Of a stretch of 64,000 bases of DNA, positions 33,521 to 44,772 are shown one piece after another. The number at the start of each line of letters is the position of its first letter. Positions within the stretch are counted from its first letter, which is position 1. The notes below the pieces were generated by a model that was given only the letters and a program-made list of their open reading frames with translations, made no database searches and was not told the origin of the DNA. Origin of the DNA: Macrolepiota albuminosa (taxonomy: Eukaryota > Basidiomycota > Agaricomycetes > Agaricales > Agaricaceae); assembly GCA_027475525.1 (NCBI GenBank), contig JAMWFC010000106.1, positions 186,001-250,000 of the forward strand, given 5' to 3'. The translations under genes were made by a program, and so were the position numbers.

Positions 33521-36375
33521 TTACGCAGACGGCGGACGCGACAACTCGCGAGCCGTATCAATCCTTATCTTAGTGTCGATGTTAACCGAAGATGATGAGG
33601 CGACGGGACCCGACGATGTTGAGGCTGTAGGAGCCTGCGCTGACGTTGAAGGGTGTGACGGAGACAGGGGATATGGCCTGTGTCGAGATCGCCATTGCCA
33701 AAGATCTCGACGGTTGGGGTTCATCCCAACAGGATAGTATAGGCCACTGTCAAGGTACTCATGACCTTGAGATAGTTCTCTGGCGAGCAATGCGTGGAGA
33801 CGAATCATATCGTCATCCGTGGGTAGGCGCCAGTCGTCCCACCTCGCGATGGCCGGGGGTTCTCCATAGATGTCCAGTCGACGATGACGTTCATCATCGA
33901 CATCGCGGAACTGCTCTATGGAGGCAGTGGCCGCAAGAAATTGATTCTCGAGATAGACCACGCCGAAGGTATAGGCGTGGTCTACCCACTCTACTGGTAC
34001 ACGGTTGGCTATCATAGCCCGGAGCACGTCAGCATCGGTTATGTTGACGGCGTTAGCCGCGTCGAAGTATGGGGGCCGGAACTGGACATCAGTCCAGCTC
34101 ATTGGTACAAATGGTGTGCTAGGGTTGGCGGTGTCGTAGTCCGCGACCGCCTCTCGATACAATCCAGGACGCGCGATAATCAAGGCCAACAGCCTTGCAA
34201 AGCGTCCTCACGCTCTTCCCGAGGGAGAAAGTCCTTGAGTGAGGGCGTGGCCCAAAAGAGTACGCCAGTGGATGCGATACGCTCGATCCACTGCAATGCC
34301 GTAAACGGAATTCATCATTCCTGGGTGACAGAAGTACAGTACATTCTGCGCCAGCTTGTCCAGATCGAAGGTGAAACGTACACCTTCAGAATCAAACCCG
34401 GTAAGGGTGAAAAACGGTCTCCTGGCTCGGTCCTTCCAACGCAGGTACCCGTCGGGGGTCGGCATGACCATGATGTTCATGTGGCGCAACGAAAGATCCA
34501 GAGGGGGCAAAATACGCTCGTACTCTGGTGTACACACCAGAGCCATCGTCCTATGCCTCAACGTCGTGTAATAATTGATGCTGATGCGCTGAAACTCGCG
34601 CAGCAGGTAATAAGCTTCAGTGCGCATCGCCACTGACTTGAACTTGTTCTGTGAGAGCTCATAGAGCTTTTGCAACTGCTGGGGATTCATCGGGAATCCC
34701 CTCGGTACCACCTGGTCCAGCTCCTTTGAGGTATGATAATACCTCTCTCCCTTCTCTTCCTCGTGCGTCTTCGCGGCCAAGGCTTCATTGCTCACGAATA
34801 CCGTATTCGTGAGTCGGGAATAATAAAAGTGGCGGTCGAGCGCCCCACCATAGAACCAATTGGACCGCTCCACCGACGTCCCGCTGATGAACACACCGAG
34901 GCCATCAGGAATACGGCCTGTGGCCTGCTCCTCCCGGTCCTTGTTGACCTTCGTCTGCTGGGCGGTCTCCTGCTTCATCCTGGCCTCTCTCTTGCGTTTC
35001 TTGTCTAAACGCACTCGGCGTTTAGCAGGGGTCTCGCCTTCTGAGGGGGTCTCGTATGACGACTCCCCGTAATCACTCCCATCGCTCGGTTCCTCCAGAC
35101 CGAGCACTGCTAACGTCAGGAGTCGCCCTTCGACTTCGGCGTCCGTTCTCGTGTCCTTTATGGGGACCGCGGACGCATACGCTCGCAGTGGTGGATCAAA
35201 TTGCACCACTGCTCCGAACCGCATTACTCCTCTATCTGCTCCTCGCGGGACATCCGCTCCAAACTCCACTTCCAACAGGACCACCTCATCCTGCCGCTTC
35301 GTCCCGGACTGCTGGGAGGGTGCATGTGTTGACGAGGACAATCCTCGTAAACTTGTGTCATCCTCCACAAGCTCGTCCTGTGGCTCGAACGGAAGCGGAG
35401 TGAGTTCTCCAGACTCCCGAGCTTCTACCTCCGGAACTGCATCCCGTGCTCTGAGGCGTTTTGCCTCAGGTTGCTCTCCTGACGACGACGGACGCTTCTT
35501 CATTGCGTTCGCAAATGTTTTGATTGTATTGTCGTTACGCTGCTGCAGCATAACGATCTCATCGAGTAGGCCCGTAATCACCACCTGAGCCACCGGGTCC
35601 GCCAAAAACGCAGACTCTGGTGGCACTCGCTGGCCGGCAGATATGAGGCATCTCCAGACTGCCTCTGCCTGAGGGTCCAACACCTCCGACGGCGTTCCAA
35701 TCTCTTTTCCCTTTCCTTTCTCCACGTACGAGAAGCGCCGTGGAGATGGCGCACGACGGGGTGACGGAGAGACCCGTCGAGGTGGTGTTCGAGGTCGGGG
35801 TTGACCTCGAGTTTGCGTCCTCGCTACCGTCTCCTCCCGTCTGCGCCCAACCATTTCCCGAGGCCCGCCTCCTCGTGCCCCGGTACTCTTCGGAGGCGAT
35901 CGCCTCCGGTCTCTTCTGTACGTTTCTCGTGGGGGCGGCATCCTCTCTCGCTGTCGTCGAGGTTGTACCACCTCGCTCTTCACTTGCTGTTGACGCCCCG
36001 TGTCATCGTCCACATCCATGGGTGCTACCTGTGGCGCAGTTAGTGCTTTCTCATCCGAAAGGAGTGTACTTGCACTCTGGGTCTGCGTCTGCTGCATCAG
36101 CATTGGCATTCCCCACATAACCTGTCCCCCCATCTGCTGTCCAGGACCAGCAGGTCCTGGGAAGTACGGCATCTGGAAGAACGGCAGATAAAACTGCGGA
36201 GGTTGTCCAAATTGGGCTGGGTTCTGCCCAAACTGGGACACCACTGGATACGACGCCACAGTCAGCATCGTTACAGGCTGCTGAACGTTTTGCGGGGGCG
36301 ATCCCCCCCCCCTCCAGAACCCTGTGGGTTCTGAGGTTGCTGCTCACTGGTTGTACGCTGATAAGGGTACGACAT
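33521..36375 (-). pseudogene. ORF X of element C (extra gene between integrase and 3' LTR), about 950 codons
   Basis: The candidate start is the ATG at 36375 (MSYPYQRTTSEQQPQNPQGS), 230 bp after the integrase stop. After a run of ten G the ATG frame closes, and the long frame (from about 36310) continues one base off. The N-terminus is Pro/Gln/Met-rich (FQMPYFPGPAGPGQQMGGQV). Then come Arg/Pro-rich stretches, a helical block (AEAVWRCLISAGQRVPPESA), an acidic stretch (EPSDGSDYGESSYETPSEGE) and a basic cluster (KRRVRLDKKRKREARMK, NLS-like). The conserved C-terminal half follows (LGVFISGTSVERSNWFY; YYLLREFQRISINYYTTLR; RPGLYREAVADYDTA; WVDHAYTFGVVYLENQF; DDERHRRLDIYGEPPAIARW). A frameshift lies near 34200, where D is intact. 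No membrane segment, protease, zinc or nuclease motif is seen. Confidence 0.8.
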
Positions 36376-36605
36376 GGTAATACGAAAATGTTGACGTGTC
36401 GGTGGGAAAAAACACACTAAATCCCCCATCATCAGGTTACATAACCTGATCCGACTGTCAATTCCGCATCAAGATCCGTATTATCTCATCAGATAGATCA
36501 ATCTCTATCTTATCCATCCGGAACAACTGTGATCCGATCCGGATCAGATACTCAGTTAATCCGAGATCCGATTGATCCGGCCCACATCTTATCACTGCCA
36601 TCAAT

Positions 36606-38041
36606 CTAAGCACGTGAGCGCTTAGCAAGCTGATTTGGGCGCTTCACACCCTGCAGTTCTAAGTACCGATCCAACGCTGCCAACTTGGCACAGGTATGGT
36701 ACGACTCCCATGTCGTATCACCTGCACTCCATCGCACCTCGAATTCGAGGTGCGTTCCTTCCTGCCACCGATGGCCCAGTATGTCCTCGACGAACCATTC
36801 TTGTTCGTCACTGGCACCGAAATCATATGGCTCAGGAGTCACCCAATTAGGGAACATAGCATCATCGTTTGCGTTATACCGCCTAAGTAGTGATACATGG
36901 AACTTAGGCACAATCCGACGTGCTTGCAGAGCTGCAGGCAGCTCCAGAACATAGTTCGACGTGCTTGGTTCCGCGACCAAGACTCTATATGGTCCAATGA
37001 ACTTTGGACACAGCTTTCTCGCTCTTCCTTTCGGAAGATTCAAGTTTTCCGTCGACAAGTACACCAACGTCCCAGGCGTTAGTTCTGGTTCCTCACTCCG
37101 CCTATCATTTGCATGTCGTGCCTGTATGACACGCGTGGCAATGATAGCGTCGTGTTTAGTTCTGGTTCCTCACTCCGCCTATCATTTGCATGTCGTGCCT
37201 GTATGACACGCGTGGCAATGATAGCGTCGTGTGCATTGGCTAGATTTGCCAATGCTTGCTGTGCAAAGTCCTTTACCCCTTTGTGCACGACTCCGTCTGC
37301 TTTTAGTTCGCGCAGCATGGATGGCATGTACCCTCCATTGAGCTCGAACGGCGCATATTTCGTGGTCTCAGACACACTTGCGTTGATCGCGAACTCAGTT
37401 AGCGGTATTCTATCCACCCAGTCGCGTTGGTCTGGTCGGACCACCGTACAAAAGATCTGGGCAATACTTCTATTTGCTCGCTCTGTCTGTCCATCCGTCT
37501 GCAGATGAAACGAAGTAGACATGAGCAGTTTAGCTCCCAGGAGCTTGTGAAGTTCTCGCCACCAGTGAGATGTAAACTTGGTGTCTCGATCGCTCACAAT
37601 CGAGCTTGGAAGGCCATGTAGCCTTACAATCTCCTTTAGGTATATCCATGATAACGCGGACGCCGTAATGGTTGTGTGCACTGGTATCAAGTGCACCATA
37701 CTAGTCATTCGGCAGATGACCACCCAAAGGTAGTTATACCCTTTGGATTCGGGGAATGGACCGACAAAGTCCATTCCAATGGAGTCCCACGGCTTCGTCG
37801 GGATGGGCAGGGAATGCAACTTCCCTGCTGGCTTCCTATTGCTGGTCTTCGACCGCTGACAGGCCTCGCAGGTCTGGCAGAACTGCATCACTTCTTTCTG
37901 CATCTGAGGCCACCAGTACCATTGCCTCAGGTACTCTAGTGTTTTGTTGGTTCCAAAGTGACCAACAACCTCATGAGCTTGAGTGACAACCTTAGTGAGC
38001 AGTGTTCGGTCGCGTGGTAAGCACACCACGTCGTGCCCTCA
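36606..38041 (-). CDS. Integrase with C-terminal chromodomain (element C)
   Basis: The zinc-binding His-His-Cys-Cys domain is AHEVVGHFGTNKTLEYL … CQTCEACQRSK. The catalytic Asp-Asp-Glu residues are in SIGMDFVGPFPESKG, IVSDRDTKFTSHWW and LQTDGQTERANRSI. A GPY-like module (KFIGPYRVLVAEPSTSNYVL) follows, then a chromodomain (WFVEDILGHRWQEGTHLEFE, VRWSAGDTTWESYHTCAKL). Chromodomains guide insertion towards marked chromatin. A 77-bp duplication (37079-37232) interrupts the open frame. A TGA at 38039-38041 separates it from RNase H and is also present in element D. Confidence 0.9.
37079..37232. repeat. 77-bp tandem duplication #15
   Basis: Copies 37079-37155 and 37156-37232 are identical. It lies in the integrase of C. 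Element D has one copy here and an open frame. Confidence 0.97.
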
Positions 38042-39118
38042 AACATTCGTTATCTGGACTAGTCCTTTATCATCCATGTGGAAGCGTGGATGGGCGCTTG
38101 TGTTCTGCCGGATTTCTGTGTAGAACGCATCGTGGCTATAGCCCCTCATCACCTTCTGGAGGTACTCATCGTTCTGAGGGACAGGAGGGTTACGATACTC
38201 TCCTGTAGGCGATAACGCGTCAGCGAGCATAATGTCGTGGGTATATGGTCCATGACTGCTCCCAGTCTCACTTTGGTGTGGCTTTGTCGCCTCTTTTTGC
38301 TGAGCCTGCTCTAGTTGCTCAGCCTCTATGTCGCGGCCCTCTTGCCGCTCTTGCAGTCGTCGACTGCGTCGCAGTTCGGTAGCTTGCATAGCCCGAAGCT
38401 CGACCACATGCTCCTTCACCTCTTTGTAGCGATGATACGGCAGATCATTGCCATGAGAATCAATACGAATATCTGCATCGACATATTCATGCGTATCATG
38501 GTGTTCGCCTGCTCTATCGCTCTCGAAGTACCTCGAGAGACAGTCCGCCACCTTGTTCAGTTTGCCTTTGACATATGTGATGTCAAAGTTGTAGCGAGAC
38601 ATATAGTCAATCCACCGGCGCTGCCGGGGGGACAACGTTGCTTGAGTCTTGAAGAACTCAAGTGCTTTATGGTCTGTAATGATGTGGATCTTATATCCCA
38701 TCAATTTATCTTCCCACTTAAGGAGCGCCTCAAGTATCGCCAGCGTTTCAAGCTCATGGACCGCATAATTCTGTTGGGCCGAGGTGAACTTCCTCGACAT
38801 GAACCCTGCAGGCCGACAATTCTGCCATGAGCTTCCCTGGCCGTACATTGCACCTACTCCGGTCTTTGAGGCATCACAGATGAGCCAAATCGGCTCATCA
38901 CGTCGGGGATCTATGGGACAAATGACTGGTGTCTTTGAGCAGATCCTCTTGATCATCTCAAAACAGCGTTGATGTATAGGTCTCCATATAAATGGAGCTC
39001 CGTTCTGAGTAATAGACATCAACGGACCAGTATATGATGTTATATCAGGCAGACAATTGCCGATATAATTCACTAGTCCCACGAATTGTTGCACATCATT
39101 ATAATTACGAGGCACACG
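38039..39118 (-). CDS. RT thumb and RNase H (element C)
   Basis: It starts with the RT thumb/connection (NYNDVQQFVGLVNYIGNCLP). RNase H follows (PIWLICDASKTGVGAMYGQG with the first Asp; KFTSAQQNYAVHELETLAIL with Glu; IHIITDHKALEFFKT with Asp; DYMSRYNFDITYVKGK). It ends at a TGA shared with D. The C-terminal 100 residues form a charged linker to integrase (LRRSRRLQERQEGRD). Confidence 0.9.
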   Translation of the reverse strand, partial: RVPRNYNDVQQFVGLVNYIGNCLPDITSYTGPLMSITQNGAPFIWRPIHQRCFEMIKRICSKTPVICPIDPRRDEPIWLICDASKTGVGAMYGQGSSWQNCRPAGFMSRKFTSAQQNYAVHELETLAILEALLKWEDKLMGYKIHIITDHKALEFFKTQATLSPRQRRWIDYMSRYNFDITYVKGKLNKVADCLSRYFESDRAGEHHDTHEYVDADIRIDSHGNDLPYHRYKEVKEHVVELRAMQATELRRSRRLQERQEGRDIEAEQLEQAQQKEATKPHQSETGSSHGPYTHDIMLADALSPTGEYRNPPVPQNDEYLQKVMRGYSHDAFYTEIRQNTSAHPRFHMDDKGLVQITNV

Positions 39119-40618
39119 TCATTCACGTATGCGATCAATTTTGTCCTGGTCAGGGTGAATACCCTGACTATCAATCTTGTGTCCGAGGCAATCCACTGTC
39201 TCGGCATATAGTTCGCATTTCTTCCACTTGAGGTATAGCAAGTTAGACCTCAGTCGCTCAAAAATGACACAAAGATGCTCTTCGTGTTCTTCGATTGAAT
39301 CGGAGTATATGAATATGTCGTCCAAATAGATATGGACGAACCTCCCGATAACATCCCGGAAGATGGAGGTCATCAACCTCTGAAATGTCGCAGGAGCATT
39401 GCAATCTCCTATCTGCATAATGTTGCTCACATATGTTCCCGTGATTGACGAGAACACTGTCTTTGGGATATCAGACAAGCGAATTCTCACTTGCTCATAT
39501 GCATCTGTCAGGTCAATCTTCGACCTGAACTTTGCTCTTGCCACGTCTTCTTGAATCACTTCCTGATCCGGAAGTGGCGTCACGTCCTTTACGGTGTTGT
39601 CATTGCATTGGCGTGCATCCAACGCTGTCCTCAATGTACCATCTTTCTTTGGAATGCACAATAGCGGTGCAGCTTGGGAGGCTGGTTGGGCCTCCCACCA
39701 GTGGGCTCTCAGGTACTGATTGGTCTTGTCTCGGAGCTGCTGCTGCAGCGCCATTGGGCATCGAGGCAAATGATATTTATACACCTTATTCTCATCAATA
39801 AGGTTGATTTCATGGTTGACTTCACGCCAAGGAGGTAATTCCTCCTTGGTTCCGTTCAGGATATCCCCAAATTCCTGCTGCCACTGCAATCGTAGGTCCG
39901 GAATGTCCTCCTTCATAAAACCACTGGTTTTACCTTTGCCCTTCCGGTCCACATCCTTGCGTGGACGCCCGGACAGCTTTGCTTGTACGGCTGGGCGGCC
40001 ATACTTCTCTCTGAGGGCAGTTATCCTCAGCTCACTGTCATCCGGCGTGTGCAGTCGCACAGGAACTTCCTTCTTGCTTCTTCGCGACGTCACAGACAGT
40101 CCGTCAAAAAACACCTCACTCGGCGGCGATATCTTGTCGTCACTAGCCTGACAATACGACTCCTCCTTTGCCGTCCATCGTGGTCCATTCCACGCATACA
40201 TCGACGCCACTAGCTCATTCCACTCAGCAGGCATTCGTGGATCAAACGCCCATTCAAATGTGGGATGAGGTACTGGTCGATCCCAAATTGACCGATTGGT
40301 ATGTGTGGAGGACGCCTCATCCTCCATCAGTCCTCGGTCGTCGTCATCCGTTATCAAGTCCTCGACCTTCACTCGCGACGACGTTGGCTGGCACTCTGTG
40401 CTTGCCGCATGCTGAGGCCACTTGTCCTCAGACTTACTCTGCTTTTCGCACTTCATTTCCTTCATCTCGGGGCTCTCCCCCCTCTTCAGAGTACGTTCGT
40501 ACTCTACAGCTTCGCTTTCCAGCATCAACACCGCTGGACTATCCATGGGCAAGCTCACACGAGCTTGCTCCTCATCCTCTCCATCCTCAACCGTAGGCGA
40601 TTTCTTGCCTCCGTCTAG
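39119..40618 (-). CDS. Reverse transcriptase fingers/palm and protease-RT linker (element C)
   Basis: An acidic and Ser-rich linker of about 200 residues precedes the RT. RT motifs are APLLCIPKKDGTLRTALDAR, SKIDLTDAYEQVRIRLSD (catalytic Asp), GDCNAPATFQRLMTSIFRD, and HIYLDDIFIYSDS with the Tyr-Leu-Asp-Asp box. The frame ends at a TGA (39119-39121) where related elements have Trp in an E-W-x-x-P context. The same stop is in element D. Confidence 0.92.
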   Translation of the reverse strand, partial: LDGGKKSPTVEDGEDEEQARVSLPMDSPAVLMLESEAVEYERTLKRGESPEMKEMKCEKQSKSEDKWPQHAASTECQPTSSRVKVEDLITDDDDRGLMEDEASSTHTNRSIWDRPVPHPTFEWAFDPRMPAEWNELVASMYAWNGPRWTAKEESYCQASDDKISPPSEVFFDGLSVTSRRSKKEVPVRLHTPDDSELRITALREKYGRPAVQAKLSGRPRKDVDRKGKGKTSGFMKEDIPDLRLQWQQEFGDILNGTKEELPPWREVNHEINLIDENKVYKYHLPRCPMALQQQLRDKTNQYLRAHWWEAQPASQAAPLLCIPKKDGTLRTALDARQCNDNTVKDVTPLPDQEVIQEDVARAKFRSKIDLTDAYEQVRIRLSDIPKTVFSSITGTYVSNIMQIGDCNAPATFQRLMTSIFRDVIGRFVHIYLDDIFIYSDSIEEHEEHLCVIFERLRSNLLYLKWKKCELYAETVDCLGHKIDSQGIHPDQDKIDRIRE

Positions 40619-40660
40619 TCAGTGTCGCCTGACTAGCACCTTCTTCTCCGTGGCGCGGTG

Positions 40661-41160
40661 TCAATGGAGATGTCCATCACCATTATCTATGGTCACTCGC
40701 ACTGCAGGAATGGTGGTGCCATCTACCACTATCTCATTCTTCTTGAAGTTCAGCATAACGTTGTGCTTCCTCATATACGGCGTGCCTATAATCATGTCGT
40801 AACAATCAAAGTTTGCCACGTCAAGGTACTCTCTCGTCCTTGATTTTGCACAGGCGATACTCGCCTGCGTACCAAACTGTACCGCAGCTCGGCTGCCCAC
40901 AGTACCCAATTGAAGGAGTAGTGGCTCCTTCAACTCACTGACAGAAATATCGTGCACCTGGCAAAACTGGGGTGTCACCCCAGTAGTCGTACTACCTGAA
41001 TCCCACAATGTCCACGCCTTGTGGCCATTCACCTCTGGCAAAACTGGGGTGTCACCCCAGTAGTCGTACTACCTGAATCCCACAATGTCCACGCCTTGTG
41101 GCCATTCACTTCAACGTACGACGCCAGGCACTCCTTGTCCTCACGTTTCAACACCGGTCT
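40661..41160 (-). CDS. Aspartic protease (element C)
   Basis: The active site is TLWDSGSTTTGVTPQFC. A second conserved part, YDMIIGTPYMRKHNVMLNF, matches the Ile-Gly-x-x-x-Leu region. It continues from gag in one frame except where the 77-bp duplication at 40958 breaks it. It ends at a TGA shared with D. Confidence 0.88.
40958..41111. repeat. 77-bp tandem duplication #16
   Basis: Copies 40958-41034 and 41035-41111 differ at one base near the distal end (C41033 versus T41110). It breaks the gag-protease frame of C. Element D has a single copy at 44308-44430. Confidence 0.95.
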
Positions 41161-43971
41161 CACCAGCTTCTCTGGAGCCTTGCGAAGGTGTACCTTATAC
41201 ACCTTAACATTGGCTGCTCCAACTGGCCGGTCTAATGCGCTGGCCGGGTAGTCCGTCAGAGCTCCCATGAACTCTGAATCTGACTCCTGGGTGTAATAAT
41301 CGTTGTCGTATACGTCAACTTCCACGTATTCATCATCCGACAACTCCTCCCCCACAGAGGCGTTTTCATCCTCTGGTGCATCAGATATGAGGTTCTCCAC
41401 CTCATCGTCTTCCACATCAGGTTCATTCCCGGAGTCTATCCCTTCAGCATCCAGGATAGCAGTGTGGGCCGCCCGTACATAGGCACGTGGCTTACCCATA
41501 GGCTTTCCACCACCCACTGGGCATGCGTTCGCAAAATGCCCCGGCTGTCCACATTTGAAGCACTTACTCGCCACGAACGGGCAAGCTGCTTCAAACTTCG
41601 GTGGTCCAGTAGGTGTCGGTAATTTAGCCTCACCAGCAGCCTGATGCGGCCGAGCACCCTCTCGGTGTGGACCTCTGTGAGCATCCTGTGCCGGTGCATC
41701 TCTACAGTCCCCCAGCCGGTCGCTCCGGAAGCGTCGGTCTTGCCGAGGTGCTGCTCTTACCACAAACCTCGGGTTTGTATTGCCCACCATCTCCTTTTGA
41801 CAAGCCCAGAAGGTGCCTACCTTCCGAGGCTCGGCCTTGTTCGCCGATCGAACCTTTGAGCTATGTAGCCCAAAGTGTCGCGCTATTTTGTGGGCTTGCT
41901 CGTAGCGCAACGCATGCGCTATGAATTCCTTGACTGTATTTACTTTGGGCAATAGTCTGTCATCACAAATGAGAGACTCTCTCATTGCATCAGGTATCCC
42001 CCGCAGAAAGGTATCAATCATTACCCAGTTGTCTGGGTAAATTGACATATTCTGCGCATGGTCTATCAAGGTGTCATAGAAACCTTGAACACCTAGCCGT
42101 TCGGTGTAGGAGGTTGCAATGAACGCCTCCCGAGCATCCTGCATGGTGGATGCACTAACGAACCGGTTATACAACTCAAGGATTACATCCTTGAACGTCT
42201 ATTGCTGTCGTGCACGATTGTAGTGCAAGACATGATGACGGAACCAGGCTTTGGCTGGTCCGTCCAAGAACTCCGGGAGAACGAATACACGTTCTCGATC
42301 CAGACGATCCTCCCCATACTGGCATGCTGCCAGATGGTTGCACACATCCATTGTCCAATTTTCCAAGTCGCTAAACTTGGACTCCCCTCTGTATGGGTGA
42401 ATGCGTTTCGATTCCGCCTTACGCGGCTTGATACCTTCGGGAAGGTGCAATGCTACGCCTACCGCATCGTCGATTATACTGCTGAGGCGCTGGTGCATAT
42501 TTTCAGTATACACCTTTGTTGCCTCAGTTATTCCAGGCGTTTTATTTCTACCTTCCGCTGGAGGTACCACAGAGAATGCTCGTACAGGTCGGTGACCTGT
42601 ATAGTGCACTTTCTCGGCACCATTCCAATGCAGTGGGCTCTCCTGTCCCCCTAGCTCTTCTATCACCTGCTTTCCAGGGGCTCGACTCGGATCCGCCGTG
42701 GGTGGGTCCTCTCTCCTGGTGTCAGGCTGTCGTGTCTGTTGGACATATTGCCTTCTCATCTCATCGATGGGAGTTATCCCATTGAATACAATTCCCTGGT
42801 CATCTATCCAGGAGTGTCCCTGGCGCTTCAGGTCTTGGTTTCACATGCGCTGATAAGCTACTCTCTCTGCAAACTTATCAGCCAACGGCACTTGATTTGT
42901 CAGTGGAACATTCTCCACTGATTCCTGTTTTGTGGGAGGGTGCCTTGGCTCCCCCGCTTCGGGTAGGTTGCTATCTACCACAGGTATGGTAGACACCGAT
43001 TCCGTCGTCGACAGAGGTCTCCTTCGTTGACCTCTGAATACATTCTGTCTTTGTGCTGCAGCGAACCTGGCAGCGAACTGCTCGTCAGACTCTCCTGCGT
43101 GCTGGGGCGCATATATATTGCTTATTGCCTCTTCCAGATGGGGAGACAACTCTGGTTTTGCCACCGGGGGTATGTTCGGAATCAAGTTTGCCCCCTCTGG
43201 AGTCGAGGCAGCTGATCCTCGATTGGCCTTGCGATACATATATGCTTGGGCTTCCAGCTCAAGGATCTGCACGTACAATGTAATGCATTCAATGGTATTC
43301 AATTGAGGTACATTATGACCTCTAGCCTGTATCAACCGTATGTGTTTCAGTACATACAGTCCTAGTCGAGCATGCGTGGTATCCTTTGTAATGCTAGGGT
43401 ATCTTTTCCATAGCATAGCACACTGAACCTGAAGGGTGGACTCACTCCGTCCACTCTCTTCGTCGTCAGACGTTTCATCTTCCCAATGTACTGCCGGCGT
43501 TCTTTGCTCAGGAATTGTCGTTTCCTGCGGCACTCCGGCTCCCTGCTGACGTTGCATCATGGGAGTGGATTCAGTTGGAACTCTCCAACTGCCCGCCTCT
43601 TGCCTCGGCATCTTCCCCAGAAAGTACGACGAAGGTCTGCGACCTTCGATAGGTCCCTGAGCACTACTCCTGCTCTGGGATTGCCGCCCTGACCTGCCAG
43701 TCTGCATGGAAGATTCATGATCCCTGCCGAACTGCTGTTCCAGGTCTTCCACACTTGCCCCTGGTCTCGCTGCACCGCTTGGCACAGCTGTCGGCCGCAC
43801 TTCACTCCATTGCGTCCCTCCTGGCATTCCCTGAGGCTGTCGTGAAGGCTCGGCCTCAGTATTCTCTGACCTGGGATGACCCGGGTCAGTCACCGCAGAT
43901 TGAGGATATGCCAACGACTGGTCGATGGTCTCACCATCGCGTGTTAGTTCAGTAGATTGATTGGTCTCCAT
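41113..43971 (-). pseudogene. Gag of element C
   Basis: The ATG at 43971 opens METNQSTELTRDGETIDQ. It has the same domain order as D gag: disordered N-terminus, capsid-like helices, zinc knuckle CFKCGQPGHFANAC (about 41545), acidic tail DDEYVEVDVYDNDYY. A TGA after RVAYQRM (42843) and a TAG in place of Trp before TFKDVILELY (about 42199) are private to C. The frame is otherwise far better preserved than in D. Confidence 0.9.
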
Positions 43972-44121
43972 CCAATCAAGTGTTGCTACGTCTCGTTTTA
44001 CCCGGAAGCGTGCGTCAAAGAAGTTGATGCACTGTTCGATGCAATCACAGTCTAGGCTATCAGTCTAGACCCGTAGTCTTTGTCCGTAGTATCAGAATTG
44101 AACCCAAAAGGTTCAAAAAAG

Positions 44122-44302
44122 TGAAACAATGTCAAGTAAGATTGTAGCCTTACGGTCACACCAACAGAACCAGATCGATATTCGATTCTAGTACTACGAG
44201 TATAACAGTAAATTGGCTGCCTTATGTAAGGCAGCCAGCATGTATATATAAAGTAATATTAAATAATTAATATAATTATTTAATTGTAATAACTATGTTA
44301 CA
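44122..44302 (-). repeat. 5' LTR of element C
   Basis: It appears identical base for base to the LTR at 33153-33333. Immediately inside is the stem-loop TTGAACC … GGTTCAA where a primer-binding site is expected. Confidence 0.93.
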
Positions 44303-44307
44303 TGGTG

Positions 44308-44730
44308 AGACCGGTGTTCAAACGCGAGGACAAGGAGTGCCTGGCGTCGTACATTGAGGTGAATGGCCACAAGGCATGGACATTGTGGGATTCAGGTAGT
44401 ACGACTACTGGGGTGACACCCCAGTTTTGCCAAGTGCACAATATTTCTGTCAGTGAGTTGAAGGAACCACTACTCCTTCAATTGGGTACTGTGGGCAGCC
44501 GAGCTGCGGTACAGTTTGGTACGCAGGCGAGTATCGCCTGTGCAAAATCAAGGACGAGAGAGTACCTTGACGTGGCAAACTTTGATTGTTACGACATGAT
44601 TATAGGCACGCCGTATATGAGGAAGCACAACGTTATGCTGAACTTCAAGAAGAATGAGATAGTGGTAGATGGCACCACCATTCCTGCAGTGCGAGTGACC
44701 ATAGATAATGGTGATGGACATCTCCATTGA
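44308..44730 (+). CDS. Aspartic protease (element D, right of the C insertion)
   Basis: It resumes the gag frame directly after the TGGTG duplication (RPVFKREDKECLASYIEV). It has the TLWDSGSTTTGVTPQFCQ active site and IIGTPYMRKHN. It ends at TGA 44728-44730, at the same position as in C. Confidence 0.9.
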   Translation, partial: RPVFKREDKECLASYIEVNGHKAWTLWDSGSTTTGVTPQFCQVHNISVSELKEPLLLQLGTVGSRAAVQFGTQASIACAKSRTREYLDVANFDCYDMIIGTPYMRKHNVMLNFKKNEIVVDGTTIPAVRVTIDNGDGHLH

Positions 44731-44772
44731 CACCGCGCCACGGAGAAGAAGGTGCTAGTCAGGCGACACTGA

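Larger units (their letters stand above)
33153..44302 (-). mobile_element. Ty3 chromovirus element C (youngest, nested in D, opposite orientation)
   Basis: The LTRs at 33153-33333 and 44122-44302 (181 bp each) read identical. The target duplication is TGGTG (33148-33152 and 44303-44307). Minus-strand order: LTR, gag (43971), protease, RT, RNase H, integrase with chromodomain, ORF X, purine tract (33334-33345), LTR. It is almost the same sequence as element D. It has a few stops of its own, two internal 77-bp duplications, and four TGA stops shared with D. Confidence 0.93.

Noticed and set aside
33521..36375. ORF X as a retroviral envelope
   Set aside because: The position fits, but there is no signal peptide, transmembrane segment, cysteine pattern or cleavage site. 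Most of the protein is low-complexity, charged or helical.
40301..40618. Long open frames antisense to the RT/protease of elements C and D (for example 40168-40596 and 44795-45223)
   Set aside because: They mirror strongly coding sequence on the other strand, show no motifs, and occur identically in both copies simply because the sense strand does.
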